A DNA stretch of 64,000 nucleotides. It comes from Apiosordaria backusii. Its lineage: Eukaryota; Ascomycota; Sordariomycetes; Sordariales; Lasiosphaeriaceae. The notes beneath the pieces were generated by a model. It made no database searches. It was given only the letters and a program-made list of their open reading frames with translations, and had not been told where the DNA came from. Both the position numbers and the translations under genes were made by a program. Shown piece by piece: positions 11,888-21,467 of the stretch (the stretch's first letter is position 1; every line of letters begins with the position of its first letter). The stretch lies in assembly GCA_030549205.1 (NCBI GenBank), contig JAUKTV010000002.1:1674001-1738000 (forward strand). Direction: 5' to 3'.

Positions 11888-12550
11888 ATGCAGCTCCTCT
11901 GGACCACCCTCCTTCTTCCCACTCTGGCTCTGGCCGCTCCGGTGAAGGAGGCACCCCTTCTCACCCCCCGCGGTGCAGCTGCTTCTCAGCTCATCGACGG
12001 TAGTTACATCGTCAAGCTCAAAGACGGCAGCAGCGACGCCACTCTCCAGGGGGCGATCAAGGGGTTGAGCACCCAGCACCTGTACAAAGCCGGTCGTTTC
12101 AAGGGTTTCGCGGCAAAGCTGTCTGCCGCCAAGCTGGCTGCTATTCGCAAGCTCCCCGAGGTATATAAGCCTTTCTCTCGGCTGGCTCAGCTCCAGTCTT
12201 TCAGTGGACACTTGACTGACATTCTGTTTTTCCAACCACCAAAGGTGGAGTACATTGAACAGGACGCCGTCGTCCAGGCCTACGACTTTGTCACCCAGGA
12301 AGACGTCCCCTGGGGCCTCGCCCGCATCTCCCACCGCACCGCGGGTCAGACATCCTACGTCTACGACTCCAGTGCGGGCGAGGGAACCTGCAGCTACATC
12401 ATCGACACGGGCGTCTATGTCAACCACACTGTATGTCTTTCCCCCTATCCCCTCCTTTTTTCCCCACTCCTTTTTAACCGCCCCCCCAACAGCAATTCGG
12501 CAACCGCGCCGAGTGGCTAGCCAACTTCATCGACACGGACAACACAGACG

Positions 12551-12586
<36 letters not shown>

Positions 12587-13365
12587 GCGGGCTCGACTAC
12601 GGCGTCGCCAAAAAGACACGCCTGTTTGGCGTTAAAGTCCTCCGCGCCTCGGGCTCGGGCACCCTCGCTGCCGTCATCGCCGGGATCGACTTCGTCGCGG
12701 CTGACCACACCACCCGGGGCTGCCCCAAGGGCGCGACGGCCAACCTGTCGCTGGGCGCCTCCCGGTCGACGGCCGTCAACGCCGCCGCGGCCGCCGCCGT
12801 CAGGGCCGGGGTGTTTTTGAGCGTCGCCGCTGGCAACAGCGCGGACGACAGCTTCTTTTACAGCCCCGCGTCCGAGGAGACGGTCTGCACCGTTGGCGCG
12901 ACTGACGAGGTCGATGTCCGGGCCTGGTTTTCAAACTACGGGGAGCTGGTCGATGTCTTCGCGCCTGGGGTTGCGGTGTTGAGTTCTTGGATTGGAAACC
13001 CTACTGCGACGGTGGGTCTTTTTTTTTCTTTTCTTTTTTCCCTTTTTCTTTTCTTTTTTTTTCAACTACCTTGCCAAGTATAAGAGGGATGAGAGAGAGA
13101 GAGGGGGGGCTGGGAACTGAGTGACTGAGTGATTGAGTGACTGACTGATGGGGAAAATAAATAGAACACCATCTCCGGCACCTCGATGGCCGCCCCTCAC
13201 GTTGCCGGCCTGGCCTCGTACTTGCTCGGTTTGCTTCCGGGGCCGAAGACGCCGGCCGAGCTGTGCACGTATATCAGGGATACTGCCACCAATGGGACAA
13301 TCACGGACTTGCCCGCCGGCACGTTTAACGGGATTGCGTTTAATGGGAACCCGAATGCTTTGTGA
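11888..13365 (+). CDS. Secreted subtilisin-like serine protease (proteinase K type, S8A)
   Basis: Four exons (11888-12160, 12245-12430, 12493-13011, 13165-13365) encode 392 aa. Residues 1-17 are a signal peptide. An I9 propeptide inhibitor follows (YIVKLKDGSSDATLQGAIK to VEYIEQDAVV), ending near residue 102. The peptidase domain starts around QEDVPWGLARISH. The catalytic triad is visible: Asp in YIIDTGVYVNH, His in DGNGHGTHVAGT and Ser in SGTSMAAPHVAG. The oxyanion Asn is in SVAAGNSADD. It acts extracellularly as a broad endopeptidase. Intron 1 (84 nt) has no stop and keeps frame. Intron 3 is 153 nt, longer than its neighbours, and splits the last block just before the Ser motif. Confidence 0.95.
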
Positions 13366-13719
13366 GGAGGGGTAGCGAAAATGAAACCGGAACGACTCTG
13401 ACCATTGAGGGTGAAAGGATGGGGGAGAAAGGGGTTGGAATGGGTTTAGACAGGCAAGTAGGAGGTGATGGAGTAGATGAGGGATATGGCCTGATGTTTT
13501 TCTGTTTTGAATAGAATCTTCTTACTCGACAGGTTTTGGCCGCTGTCGTTTTCTTTCTTTTCATTATCATTGAGTTTGATGCTAGGTAGTTTTGAGATTT
13601 TTGTCATGTTTCTCTGGTTGAACAGTTTTTGTTGATACTTTGCTGGTTACCTAGGTAGTTTCATTGTCTTTTGTAATGCAGAACAGCTTTGCTTTTTGGC
13701 AATAACCAATCCTACCTTC
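13366..13719. other. Convergent 3' intergenic region
   Basis: 354 bp between the 3' ends of the protease (plus) and the GH16 gene (minus). T-rich stretches fit shared 3' UTR/polyadenylation sequence. No gene was seen. Confidence 0.5.
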
Positions 13720-14675
13720 TCACACTGACTGATACACCCCCACATACCTCACCCTCACCGCCGACCCAAGCCCTCCCTCCGTCGCCGGCCCCTCAGCACC
13801 CCCAAAGAGACCACCAACCGCCATGTTGAGAAGCACAAAGTAAGGCTTGTGCGCCAGCTCGTTCCACTGTCCCCAGTTGTTGATGCTGTTGCCCGTCACA
13901 TTGTGGTACACCTTCCCGTCCCGCCAGAACGTGATCTCCTCCCGCCTCCAGTCGCTCTTTCGCCTGTCAATCTTAATAGCCCAGGTGTGGTACTCTTGAC
14001 CGTTGTACTCGATGCCGCCGCGGCGGCTGGTGATCGTGTTGGTGCCGGGAAGAGCAAAGTGGAGGGTCCCCTGGTTCCAGGTGCCGCGGTTGTTGGCTAC
14101 TTCCATGATGTCCCTGCCCATCAAATTTCAAGTCAGTCAGGGTCTTCAATGCCATGGGAGAGACAGCCAAAGGGATAAGGTAAGGTAGTTAGTTATTCAT
14201 ACCACTCTCCACACTTGGGCCATTTCACCCCTTCCCTTATCCCCTGTCCTAGAGCCCAAAACGCAGGCCACAACCCCTGGTATTTGGCCGGTGATCCGCT
14301 GAAATTGGGAACTTTGATCTCGGCCTGGACGACCATGGCACGGCCGGCAGGGACGGAAAAGCTCCGAAAGCTTTGCAGACGGCCAGAGTACCAGATGCCG
14401 TTCTCCTTGGTGGGGATGATGTAGAGTTCGCCGTTGCCTGACTGCCGGACGTTGTTGGTGTGATCGCGGTACTCCTGCTTCTCGTTGTTGTCATTGTTGA
14501 ACCTGGATCGCCTCATGACCTCCCAGCCGTTGTTCGGGTCGCGGTTGACGCTTGAGCCGGCGGACCAGTTGAAGTCATCACCCCAGACGAGGCGGTAGTT
14601 TGGCAGAGAGGGGATGGCAGCCCAGACTGGTGCTGTTGATACCAGCAGGGTGAGAAAGGTAGGAAGGTGAACCAT
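13720..14675 (-). CDS. Secreted GH16 endo-beta-glucanase
   Basis: Exons 14675-14203 and 14113-13720 join across an 89-nt intron (donor GTATGA, branch CTGAC, acceptor GGGCAG) to give 288 aa. The start at 14675 opens a signal peptide (MVHLPTFLTLLVSTAPVWAA). The splice junction falls inside the active site and reconstitutes EWDIME, the GH16 E-x-D-x-x-E motif holding nucleophile and acid/base. Upstream are a YRLVWGDDFNW block and the KYQGLWPAFWALG strand; downstream are GTLHFALPG and the YFVLLNMAVGG strand. The family hydrolyses beta-1,3 or mixed beta-1,3/1,4 glucans outside the cell. The exact linkage specificity cannot be read from sequence. Confidence 0.92.
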
Positions 14676-15227
14676 TGTGTCGATAGCAAAAGTCACTAGC
14701 ACTGAGAGTTGTGTGTCTGTTCCATGCGTGGATTCTTGAGTCTTCCCTTCATGTTCTTATAATTACCAAGCATCCTCACCGACCGCGCCTCCTGGATCCC
14801 GCCGCCGTCCATGATGCCACACTCACGATGCTGACGAAGACCGCTGAGCCGCTAATATCTGCTGATTAACCCTGTACTTCAGCCCAGCACATCCACAGAA
14901 TAGAGCCCCAACTAGAGATTCGTAAACAAGATATCAGCCCAGCAATTTCCACTACCGGTAGGTTCTGTGCTCAGGGGCAGCTTGGCACTATCAGAGCCGC
15001 CGACGATTCTTACTCAGCACGTAATCATCGGGGGCTCCCAGTCAGCTCAATGTGCCGCTTTTGCAATGCTGCTGAAATGATGGGTACATAGCTGAGTCAC
15101 GCCAGATTGGCCATGCCACTTCGAGATTTGAAAAGGGAGACTGGTGGCAAGCAAGGTTAGGTAAATACCTAGGCACCCAGGTACAGTTGAAACATGAAGT
15201 GGTCGTTGCCAAGAAAGAAGTAGTCAC
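14676..15227. other. Upstream region of GH16 gene
   Basis: Promoter-side intergenic sequence with an AT-rich TTATAATTA at ~14758-14766 (TATA-like on the minus strand). No gene was seen. It ends at the target-site duplication of the adjacent TIR element. Confidence 0.45.
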
Positions 15228-15797
15228 TTAGGCCCAGATTCATTCCTACCGCTGGTCTTCCCACCGCTTAGAAAGTCAGCTTTTGAGGGTTTGGCTGGGC
15301 CACTTATTTCCTTCCTAGGCCTGTTTTTACCAACTTAGCCAGGCCCAATTACACCCCACGGCTCCTACTGCCCATACCCCTTTTCTTAGCTATACCTTTA
15401 TTGCCGCCTTGCTTATATACCTTTAATTGATAGGCGGTCTATTAAAAGTCGCTCCTATAAAGTAGTGGCTAAAAGCTAATCTTATCGATAGTAGTATACT
15501 ATATATTAACGAAGGCTTATTAATAGTAGAGCTATATTTAGTTTACTTTTTAACTAAAAACTTTAAAAACTTATAAGAAGGTATTTTATTAGCCAATCTA
15601 TTACTGGTATTTTTTTTATATTTTTTATTCCGCTTAAAAGTGGTATTAGAGCTATGAAACCCTCTACCGCTAGTATTTTGGTATATGTTGTTAAATACCA
15701 AAGCTCGAGAAGGGGTACTTTGAAGAAAAGTAGGCCGCTGGAAGTCCCTCTGTTGAAACGGTGGCTTACTGCGCGGTAGGAATGAATCTGGGCCTTA
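15228..15797. mobile_element. Non-autonomous TIR element (MITE-like), TTA target duplication, AT-rich interior
   Basis: A perfect 22-bp inverted repeat bounds the element: GGCCCAGATTCATTCCTACC plus GC at 15231-15252, and its reverse complement at 15773-15794. The inner sequence keeps weaker symmetry (CCACCGCTT versus CCACCGTTT). A TTA trinucleotide directly flanks both ends (15228-15230 and 15795-15797), which fits a target-site duplication. The 564-bp size, TIRs and 3-bp TTA duplication resemble PIF/Harbinger-type MITEs; that class assignment is inference. The interior from about 15390 to 15720 is strongly AT-rich, full of TA steps and poor in CA/TG, as expected after repeat-induced point mutation. 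No transposase is encoded. Confidence 0.8.
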
Positions 15798-16111
15798 TAC
15801 AAAAACCAGAATGGAAGAGCCAAGTTCAACTAACCTACCTTAAGGTACCTAGGTACGGTACCTTAGGCACCAAACATCATCACGACCGCCAAATACCCAA
15901 AGCAGAAATATAACAACGCTATTACTACTATCGTGTATATCTAAAAAAACTCCCATGCGTAACTGGTATCAATAAAATATATATCCTAACCACTCCTAGG
16001 TACCACCCCACTAGTCATGATTATCCCATCCATCCATCCATCAGCCCATACTATTCATGCACTTGTTTCAGTATCAAATCATCTACACGTCTATCCAAAT
16101 CTTCTATTCCT
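15798..16111. other. Short intergenic with palindromic TAGGTACC motifs
   Basis: It begins just outside the TIR element. It contains nested palindromic repeats around 15838-15868 (TTAAGGTACCTAGGTACGGT and onward) and a CATC tetranucleotide run near 16027-16042. No gene was seen. Confidence 0.5.
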
Positions 16112-17623
16112 CTATTGAACCTCATGCACCTGCCCATCCCCCCTCTGTGTGCTCAACTCAACCGCATGATTCGGGTAATACCCCCCACCTTGCTGGGGCT
16201 GCTGCTGGGGCTGCTGGTACTGCTGCTGCTGTTGATTCCCATACATCCCGTACCCCGTCGCCTGCGGCGAAACAGGCTGGTTGGTATTCCCCGTAAACTG
16301 CGGCGAGACCGGCTGCCCCGTAAACTGCGGCGAAACCGGCAACGGAGGCGACGACACCACCCCGTAACCTTGCTGAGGAGAATCATACTGTTGTTGCTGT
16401 TGACCAACAACAGCATTATACCCTAGCGCCGGCGTCCCAGTGGGAGTGATGTGGCTTGCCATTGGCGCGACGCTGTCCTGCACCGCTGGCTTCATCATGC
16501 TGTTTGGTCTGTTATCAACCACGGGATATGTCCCCATAAACTGCCCGGGGGGAGGTGTGCTGCCGGTCGTGGGGTTGGGGCCGATAGTTGACATTTGCTG
16601 TTGTTGTTGTTGGGGGCCCAGGTTCTGAGGAGCGCCGGTGGATTGGAGGCCGAGTTGTTCCTGGTTTCTCTTCTTGCGGCGGCCGCAGTAGATGATCAAA
16701 AAGATGATAATTCCCACCATTGCGATGAAGCCTACACACCCGCCGAGTGGGGTTAGTGATGAGAGGGAAAAAACACAAATGGGGGAGGGGAGATAAAGAC
16801 GTACCGACACCGCCAACAACCGCGCCGACGATCAAGGCGACATTAACCGTGGATGCGACAGCTTCTTCAGGAGTTTTGTTGTTGCCGTTGTTGGAGTTGG
16901 ACGTGTCGAGGTCGCGGTTGTTGCCGTTGTTGTTGTCGTTGACGCTGTCGGTTGGGCTAGCAACGCCGTCGGTTGGGTTGGCGACACCACTGGAGCCAGC
17001 TCTGCCGGTGGTGGCGCCGCTGTTTGACCCGGGGGTGATGTCGAATATGGGGAGAACGACGGACGTCGCTGCGCAGAGGGGGATGGTCCAGCCGCTGTAA
17101 TCGCCGTCGGCGTACACCAAGGTGGCGCATTCTGGCTCGTCTAGGTTGGAGCTAGATGCTGTCTGTCAGTGATTGCTGGCTTTAAAGGCGTGGTATAAGA
17201 TGGATAATTGTGAGCATACCAGTACATGGTCCTATCCTCGTCCCGGTTCGATGCCAGGCGAGACGACGTGTATGGCAGACAGGCAGTCCAGATATTGCAC
17301 GAGGTGGAAAGACAGCAGCCGATGGCGCTGGCGGCCGAGTTTACACGGCACTCTGCTCCCAAATTGGCGCTACATGTGAATGGTACCCGCTGCTCGCCGA
17401 CGAAGCCGCAGGTATTCTCGCCAGACTGTCGCTGAAAGAGAGCTCTTGGGTGGGGTGTTGGGGCTGGCGGTTGTTGGAGCTCGAGGTGACCGACCCGAGC
17501 AGGTGCCAGTCCAGTCTCAGCTGGGGATGTTGGATTGTACTGTTCGCTCCCCGCAATGTGCGAGTGAACAACAGGAAGCCATACTGAGGCGGCAGCTAGC
17601 CAGCGGAGACTGTGGACAGCCAT
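16112..17623 (-). CDS. Single-pass cell-surface protein, Cys-rich ectodomain and Gln-rich tail (wall-sensor-like)
   Basis: Exons 17623-17220, 17151-16805 and 16731-16112 encode 456 aa with clean GT-AG introns of 68 and 73 nt. A signal peptide (MAVHSLRWLAAASVWLPVVHS) is followed by a region with about 10 cysteines (NTCGFVGEQ...GCCLSTSCNIW...YCSNLDEPEC). Next comes an Asn/Asp-rich linker, then one transmembrane segment near residues 240-270 (VALIVGAVVGGVGFIAMVGI onward) and a basic stop-transfer CGRRKKR. The cytoplasmic tail is Gln/Pro-rich with three copies of a PVSPQFTG-like repeat. This layout matches fungal plasma-membrane proteins of the Mid2/WSC-like sensor type; a specific sensing role is inference. 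Confidence 0.8.
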
Positions 17624-19523
17624 GTCTACTTTGGATACCAGCAGAGGGGTCACGGGCAGCGAGAGCTGGAACAAGGGCAAGATCCAAAGTCTGGAAAGCA
17701 ACCCTGGGACGCCTTCATCTTTAAGAAATCAGTCACCGCCGGCACCCGTCCGTATTGCGGCTGGAAGGAACCCCAGGATCTGGACGTAGCGCTGTAACAG
17801 GGACAACGCATGACACTAACGAAAGAGGCGTCTGCAGCAACTCACAGCCGCAACTCGCCAAGCATTCCCCATCTGTTCGAGGTCGCCTTTTTTCCTGGCT
17901 CACCACAGGCCACAGTGCATGGCCCATCGCGGGTGGCTGCATAGGGGCTGTCTGGGAGAAGGGTCTAGATGAGTGGCTGTTTTAGGAGAAGCTTGATCAG
18001 TCGACATCAGCAAGACCTTGTCCGTCTTGAACCACGAGAAAGTTCCAGCCCAGGGCGTTGTTCATGTTCAACGCCCAAGTCTTGGCAACGCTGTCCAACA
18101 TAATGCATAAAGTCTGTGCGAATTACCGAGTATCCGCAGCTCGTTAAATGCGTCCAATTGCCGTGGTCCAGACAGCAGGGGTCCAGGTCAGCTTGTAACC
18201 CTGCTGCTCGAGATGTTTGTTTTCGGCCAAGTTTGACAGCGATTGGTTGATCTCTGATCAACTATAAAGTGGGCAGTCTTCTCTCGAAGGAAGAGGTCCT
18301 CGCCGTCAGTTCATACCGATCATGATAAAACCTCACCTGGCGGGGGCTTCTCTCAGTCAAGGTTTAGCGGGCCATGTCACCATCAGTGCCGCGCCAATAC
18401 CCAAGACTCAGCCTCACGAGGCTCTGCCCTTGGTCTGGTGTTCCCGTCCCGGTCCCGGTGGCCCCGATTTGTGTCACACTCGACAAGACCTTTTATTTTG
18501 TCGTGGGAATCGTCAAGCTCGCTGGTTGGTCAAGTTGCCCCGGACGCGTACAGGTTGCCCATAGTAATTGCTCGCACGTTGAAACCGCGTCTCGTTTTCG
18601 CGGTCCTTGCCAAAAGAGGAACTACCGGAACCCACTACATACAAAAACCAAGAAAAAGGGAAGAAAACAGCCCGCCCCACTGTTTGTAGTGGCATTTCGT
18701 TCCACAGTTGGCACGTCGATCCGCCCCACAACATGATGCCTAAACTGACATCAAAACTTCTTTCACTTCTTGAACACTGTCGATTTGTGTACACATCAGG
18801 AGAGATGGAAGAAAACCAGGCATGGGTACTTCGTTTTTATTATTCTTCCCCTGCAACGTACCTAGTCCCACTAAAAGCAAAGGGACCCCTATTGCTTGCT
18901 TCAACATTTCGAGCCACTAAGGGTTAGGGTCTATCTAGGCTTACCTACCGACCTAGACTCAACTCCTGAATCTCTTGTGAACATGGCCATTCCAATTAAT
19001 GTATGACGCTCATCAGCTTTGTACATACATACATGTCTCAGCGTCTAGTCCATCTTGATCACTTTTAAGCTAGGTATCTCACTGAACCGATGTGATGGCG
19101 CAGTTGCGTTGGATGATGGTATCAGTGGAAGGCTCTTTTCCTCGTTAAAGGCAAACGGCCTTGGGGCGGTAGTAATGCGGGTTTTGTATTTCTGTGCTGA
19201 GCGTGACTGTACTACTCGGTACTTATAGTGCCCCCCTATTAAGGTATCCCGAAGGACTGACCAAGCACCTGGTCTCAGCAGCATGTGCCTGCCTAGGTAT
19301 TGTAAAGGCATGAAAATTTGACAGTGCAGTTCCCTTTGCTGTACTTTGAAAATGGCCGTCATTGATACAAACAACACCAACTCTCCCCTTTCACTGGCAC
19401 TCCTGGAACCTCGAACCACAACAAGGCTCCCCACCATTCATTCATTCATTCATTCCCTCTACCTACCAGCCACCCACTCACCCAAGAGCCTCACAATATC
19501 CCCCCTGTTCCTCTCCATCATCA
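17624..19523. other. Intergenic, 1.9 kb
   Basis: No supported gene. It contains a TACA microsatellite near 19022-19033 and an ATTC run around 19435-19454. Short open frames on both strands lack coding character. Confidence 0.45.
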
Positions 19524-20660
19524 TCATATGCCCATTACCCCCCCTCCCACCCTCCCCTTCATAACCCCCTCCTCACAAAGCACAAAATGTTCCACCTTTT
19601 CCACCCCGGCCTGCCTCAAAAACTCCACCGTCCCCCAATCGTACCGGCTGTGAGGCGACCCCTCCCCCGTCACAACCAGCACCTCCACCCTCGTCAAATT
19701 CACCAGCTTCCTCACCCCCTCCGGGCCTTCCGGGTCCTGAAGTAAACACTCAAACATCTCCTTGTCCTTGCTGGTATCGTTCCCCCCCAAGTCACGCGGT
19801 GGGGGGAACAACCTCGCCTTCAATCTCTCCCCCATCTTCCCAACCGCCGGGTAAAACGTCAGCGGCGCCTCCGTCAGCCCAAAAGCCGTCATTTCCTTCC
19901 TCAGCCCCCCCATCCCCCTCGATTGAAACGCCGGACCGGCAGGTTCCACGGCGACGATCGCTTTGACCAACTCGGGGCGAGCATCAGCGAGGAGCCAGGC
20001 GATTTTGCAGCCCATGCTGTGCGCAAGGAGGACAACCGGTTTGCCGATTTTGTCGAGCAACAAACTCAGGGATTTTTGAGCAACGGTTTGCTCCTCTGCT
20101 AGGTCGGCCAGTTGGGGGTGGGTGGACTTCATGACGTGGTCGAACGCGGGCGAGCCCTTTCCGGGGGATGGGTCGGGCCACTGGCTGCTTGCTGGCGGGG
20201 TTGTCCAGGCTTTCTGGAGGGGCGCGGCGCCGAAGGTGAGGTATGCTGGCGATGGGGAGGAGGAGGAGAGGTGAGAGGGGGGATGCCAGGGGGAGCGGCC
20301 CCGAAAAGGGGGGTCGATGAGGTAGAGCTCGTGGGAGAGGGAGAGGAAGTGGGAGGACCAGCTTTGTTGGGTGGAGTTATCTAGCGTGGGAAGGGAAGGG
20401 GTTCTGAGGAAGTCCTTGGGGTGCGTTAGATGAAGTGATCAAGGCCGGGAGTGATGGGCTGGGAAGAGACTCACAATGCCCGTTCGACTGCTTCCAGGTA
20501 TAAAGACTATGGGGTACGGCTGGAGCGGTTTGTGCACGGGGACGAGGTGCTCTACGTACACCTGCCCATACAAAGTCTCATTCCCTGTTCCGTCGTCGAC
20601 ATATTCGCCGCCAACATAAAATATCTCCCTGGTGTGTGCGTCGGCTGGGATGCTGTCCAT
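19524..20660 (-). CDS. Alpha/beta-hydrolase fold protein
   Basis: Exons 20660-20475 and 20414-19524 (58-nt intron, donor GTGAGT) encode 358 aa. The ATG at 20660 begins MDSIPADAHTREIFYVGGEY; the longer frame upstream has no ATG. Early strands read PYPIVFIPGSSRTG and LYLIDPPFRGRS (oxyanion-hole and Asp-rich turn region). The nucleophile elbow is VVLLAHSMGCK, so the usual first Gly of GxSxG is Ala. A late strand, VEVLVVTGEGSPHSRYDWGT, probably precedes the acid residue, and the catalytic His is likely in the KVEHFVL strand. No signal peptide is evident. The substrate is unknown. The gene lies about 190 bp downstream of the end of the NLR extension frame, on the same strand. Confidence 0.82.
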
Positions 20661-20846
20661 TCTGAGTTCTAATGAGCTTAACAAGAATGATGAACTTGGA
20701 AAATCATCCGAAGGGTCAATGTAACATCGGACGATGGGTTCGTAGCGGAAGACTCGGGTGGGACAGGGTCTCGGACATGGAAAAAGGTACGATCCGGTGC
20801 GGGGGAACTGTGACGTTACCCAACCGTACTCACACTGCCTCCTCTA

Positions 20847-21467
20847 TTATGATAGATCTACCTCTGGATTGGAAGCTGGTGGGTTTGCCATCCGCCTTCC
20901 CGCCTCATGAACGACAATCAGCCCGGCACGTTTCAACATCTCAACCACATTCTTCAGCCCCATAGCCGAGGCTTGCGACAGTACCTCATATCCATCAAAC
21001 CCAAGCATAATCATTTGTTGTACTGTGGCAACTTCGGCATGGCGTTCGAGTATGTTCAGCAGTTGTCCTGGTAAATTATCGACAAAGTTTATCCTGCCCC
21101 TTTCAATCAAGCCCGAAGGTGGCAAGGCTTTGGCGAAAGGCAAGTTGTAAAACGTAATGTCAACGAAGTAACATCGAGGATTGTGAACCACGGTCAAAAT
21201 CAAGTCGAGTCTTGTGAGGTGAGAGGCGAAAGCGTCGTATTGCAAATCTGTGTACATGTAGGGTTTGCGGCTCAACATAACTTGAGGTGCCGTTTCGTCA
21301 TGTCCAGGTACCCATGGGAATAACTCCCAGGCCCATTGCGTAAGAGAAGATGGATTCGTTTCTGCGTTGCGACGTATATAGTCTAAAACAACACCTGATT
21401 CGCAGTGCTCCACCAATATATTGAAACCATGGTCCATTCCGACGTCAGAAGCAGAACTCAAGGCCCT
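20847..21467 (-). other. In-frame C-terminal extension of the NLR after a TGA stop
   Basis: Directly after the TGA that ends the NLR frame (21470-21468), the same frame stays open for 206 more codons to a stop at 20847. There is no ATG immediately after the TGA (codons AGG GCC TTG), and the first ATG is MDHGFNILVEHCE a few codons in. The sequence looks like real protein (VVHNPRCYFVDITFYNLPFA, AEVATVQQMIMLGFDGYEVL). The last part resembles an ankyrin-like helix pair. It could be the true C-terminus of the NLR cut off by a nonsense mutation, reached by stop read-through, or joined by an intron I cannot see. Confidence 0.6.

Noticed and set aside
15563..15829. Minus-strand open frame in the AT-rich element
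   Set aside because: Starts at a non-ATG codon and crosses the right TIR; no transposase similarity.
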